Shown here in pieces: positions 62,174 through 64,000 of a DNA stretch of 64,000 bases (its first letter is position 1; each line of letters begins with the position of its first letter). The notes below the pieces were generated by a model that saw nothing but the letters and a program-made list of their open reading frames with translations, ran no database searches and was not told where the DNA came from. The DNA lies in the NCBI RefSeq assembly GCF_901709675.1, contig NC_051088.1, positions 18,425,193 through 18,489,192 on the forward strand, read 5' to 3'. The translations under genes were made by a program, and so were the position numbers. This DNA is from Syngnathus acus (lineage: Eukaryota; Chordata; Actinopteri; Syngnathiformes; Syngnathidae).

Positions 62174-64000
62174 GTTAGTGCGAGTTCATGGTTCTAATAT
62201 AAGTGATTGGTGGAGAAGCCTGTCGGTCTCAATATGAAATAGTACTGGGCTAGACGAAACCAATCGGAGGTTTGTAAATGTCATTGGTAAGAAACTGTCC
62301 CAATAAATTTGAACTCTTGCGTCATCTGCAGAAAACACATCACGAGTTAAAGGGAGGGTAAACGCGAGGATGGTTAATTTTTCACTAACTAGCCATATTT
62401 ATGTTTTGTTTTTTTATCAGGAAAATGAAAAAAGTTAGCATTTTCTATTTTATTTTGAATAAATATTGAAACATTGAATGCCCTTAAAAACGCCCACTTT
62501 TCTCATGAGGAATAGGGCCACGCACCCCTCCCTTTCGTGTCTTGGTTGATGACGTCACGGAAGAAAGCGAATGTGGCAGTCGTGAGGGCCACCCCCCTAA
62601 CTGCAGGCCTGCTGGGTGAAACCCCCCACACCCAAAGACCCAGAAGGTCCATGAAACAGCACAGAGGCGGTTCGATCCACAGCGGTCAGCCGATGGGCTG
62701 TGGGTGTCGAGCCTCGCAAAAACAGGTGTCTGTGTCTAGAGGACCCAGGGTACTCTGGCGGGGTAGATGCAGATGGTGTGCGACGGAGGTCGGCCCCATC
62801 CAGGGTCCGACAAGGAAGAGGGCATGGGTGCATATCTCACACTGAGACTGCAGCCGTAAGAAGAGGGTGCGGCCCACTGTTGGTCGGCCAGGTGGTCACC
62901 TGCGTCCAACAAAGGTAGCAGTGCTGGCCAAAAAAACCCGATGAGGCAGCTTCATTGCTTCCAGCTTCATAGTAGTGCCAATAAATATGGAGGCCAGTGT
63001 AGCTTTTCTTTTCATAGTCCATCCATCTATTTTGTATACTGCTTTATTTGCATTGGGGTCACGCATAAGATGGAACCTACCTGCAAGGCAAATATAGATT
63101 TCTTCCTTGTAGACAAGTCACCTTGAAAACCTTAGTTTCTGTAGGCCCCTGTAGACTGTACGCTGTTCATGTGGCTACCTGGCTCTGTTTTTTTTGGTCA
63201 CTAGTAGTTACATTAGATTGGTGAAACAGTCGTATTACATAAGTCTCTCTGACGACCCAAAATAGTCCGCACAAGCAGTAATGAATACCTGTAGCTAAAA
63301 ATATAAGTAGCAAGCAAAATGTATCTCATTGGAGCAAAGACGACTGTTTCTTCTTAACTAAAAATACTCAAGTAAATGTAAAAGTATGTTGCCGTAAAAC
63401 TATTCTGAATGACATTTTTTAAGAAAGGGTCTTTTCTAAGTGAATCTTGTTTTTTAAGAAAGATTTCTTTTCGAAGTGAATTTTGTGTTACACTCCACTC
63501 GCTCATACTACTCTGCTTTTCTCCTTGTAGCAAGACAAATGACACAGAAATCCACGCAAATGATTCCATCCACTCCACAGCATTGTCAACCAAGCCGACA
63601 ATGCCAGCACCCCCAAATCCCAAGGCCATTCTACCTGCGCAAACCGGGGTCCAGGCCCAAGAAGAAGAACAGTCCAATGGGTTGACCATATTCTTTAGCC
63701 TTCTAGTCATTGGTAGGTTGGCTTTCATTGTCTTCATCTCTGCTGTAGGTTAATGTAGTCGTATAGGTAGCAATAACAAATAAAAACAATAAATTAAAAA
63801 ATATAAATTAAGAAAGGAAATGCTGGTTCACCATCCGGCGTCTCAGGAGGGGGAAGCAGTGCACCGTCAACACTGTTTGCATTACACATCAGTCTCTGTA
63901 AACGTACGACATGTTCCTTTTGCTGCTAAACGTGAGTCGCTGAGTGCATTCTGTGAATTGCAATTCTTTCTAGTGGTAGCATGTAGCAGCAGGATATGTA
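61935..64000 (+). CDS. slc9a8: Sodium/hydrogen exchanger 8 (NHE8), 5' part only
   Basis: Two coding exons, 61935-62173 and 63531-63712, with matching phase 2 at the junction; the rest lies beyond the right edge. The protein begins with a signal-peptide-like segment (METNRVHVLCSLLTVLFLCP, then SLSGRTEA) and a polar, acidic, Ser/Thr-rich region of about 100 residues. Then comes PKAILPAQTGVQAQEEEQSN followed by GLTIFFSLLVI, which matches the start of the first conserved membrane helix of mammalian NHE8 (PILPVQTGEQAQQEEQSSG...). Family role: electroneutral Na+/H+ exchange in Golgi/endosomes and the apical membrane of epithelia. The start at 61935 is preferred over 61923 for its context (A at -3, G at +4). 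The neighbour is divergent b4galt5, as in mammals. Confidence 0.88.
62550..62557. promoter_or_regulatory. Full CRE palindrome in slc9a8 intron 1
   Basis: TGACGTCA, the consensus CREB/ATF site, in context gatgacgtcacgg at the edge of a GC-rich block about 380 bp after exon 1. It could be part of a promoter-proximal element. A single motif, so tentative. Confidence 0.3.
63019..63075. repeat. Fragment of a CATCCATCTATTTT-type fish repeat
   Basis: ccatccatctattttgtata, then ctgctttatttgcattgggg and tcacgc, matches the usual start of widespread fish repeats (CCATCCATTTTCTATACCGC...). Short and isolated. Confidence 0.6.
63531..63712 (+). CDS. slc9a8: slc9a8 coding exon 2 (entry to first conserved helix)
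   Basis: Acceptor TCCTTGTAG|CAAGAC after a pyrimidine tract; donor CATTG|GTAGGT. Residues 80-140 plus one base. Two NxS/T sequons (NDT, NDS) precede the Pro-rich stretch. The AILPAQTG.QAQEEEQSNG block is the decisive match to NHE8. Confidence 0.92.

Larger units (their letters stand above)
62174..63530 (+). other. slc9a8 intron 1 (partly GC-rich)
   Basis: Holds a GC-richer block at about 62540-62910 with frames of up to 102 codons (Arg/Gly/Pro-rich) that lack protein-like features, a full CRE palindrome at 62550-62557, and a fish repeat fragment at 63019-63075. Nothing else recognised. Confidence 0.6.

Noticed and set aside
62537-62845. Arg/Pro/Gly-rich frame in slc9a8 intron 1
   Set aside because: Produced by a GC-rich block; it would interrupt the phase-matched splice between slc9a8 exons 1 and 2.
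1-64000. CRISPR arrays, operons, phage or bacterial genes
   Set aside because: Tandem arrays present are microsatellites or a minisatellite without spacer structure; genes have spliceosomal introns and vertebrate identities.

Overview
This is vertebrate nuclear DNA, most likely from a teleost fish. Genes are split into short exons with GT-AG introns, the longest about 22.5 kb. Repeats that I recognise as typical of fish genomes are scattered throughout: an L2-type LINE remnant, hAT-type elements with 8-bp target duplications, CA/GT, TA and poly-C tracts, and several common fish interspersed repeats. No bacterial, phage, plasmid or CRISPR content is visible. I cannot name the species.

Three protein-coding genes are supported. 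(1) emilin3, + strand, coding 10816-22595 in six exons. It encodes an extracellular matrix glycoprotein of about 821 residues with a signal peptide, a seven-cysteine EMI domain and a long coiled-coil region. It has no C1q domain, as expected for EMILIN-3. (2) b4galt5, - strand, coding 60624-33721 in nine exons. It encodes a Golgi type II beta-1,4-galactosyltransferase of 380 residues (lactosylceramide synthase family). Every exon junction was checked for phase. (3) slc9a8 (NHE8), + strand, of which only the first two coding exons (61935-62173 and 63531-63712) lie in the window; the rest is beyond the right edge. b4galt5 and slc9a8 are divergent, with start codons about 1.3 kb apart across a CpG-rich interval. 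The slc9a8 side carries NRF1-, ZNF143- and YY1-like motifs. The b4galt5-slc9a8 pair is also adjacent in mammals (human 20q13.13); emilin3 as the downstream neighbour is not the mammalian order.

Layout: 1-10.2 kb is intergenic with repeats only. 10.3-10.8 kb is the emilin3 leader. 11.0-18.9 kb is emilin3 intron 1, with an L2 LINE remnant and foldback-type arms. 18.9-22.6 kb holds emilin3 exons 2-6, with a poly(A) signal at 23132. 23.2-33.7 kb is the b4galt5 3' UTR plus intergenic sequence. 33.7-38.0 kb holds b4galt5 exons 9-2. 38.0-60.5 kb is b4galt5 intron 1, which collects transposons: two sister hAT elements with target duplications, one still encoding a BED zinc finger; a separate hAT-like MITE; and a non-LTR retrotransposon remnant preceded by a degenerate minisatellite. 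60.5-61.9 kb is the shared promoter region, and 61.9-64.0 kb is the 5' end of slc9a8.

The genes do not form a pathway. They act in extracellular matrix, Golgi glycolipid synthesis and endosomal/apical Na+/H+ exchange respectively. I found no clear case for an entirely new biological system. The most interesting items are the paired hAT copies, the minisatellite-plus-LINE structure, the slc9a8 N-terminal signal peptide and promoter, and the changed gene neighbourhood.
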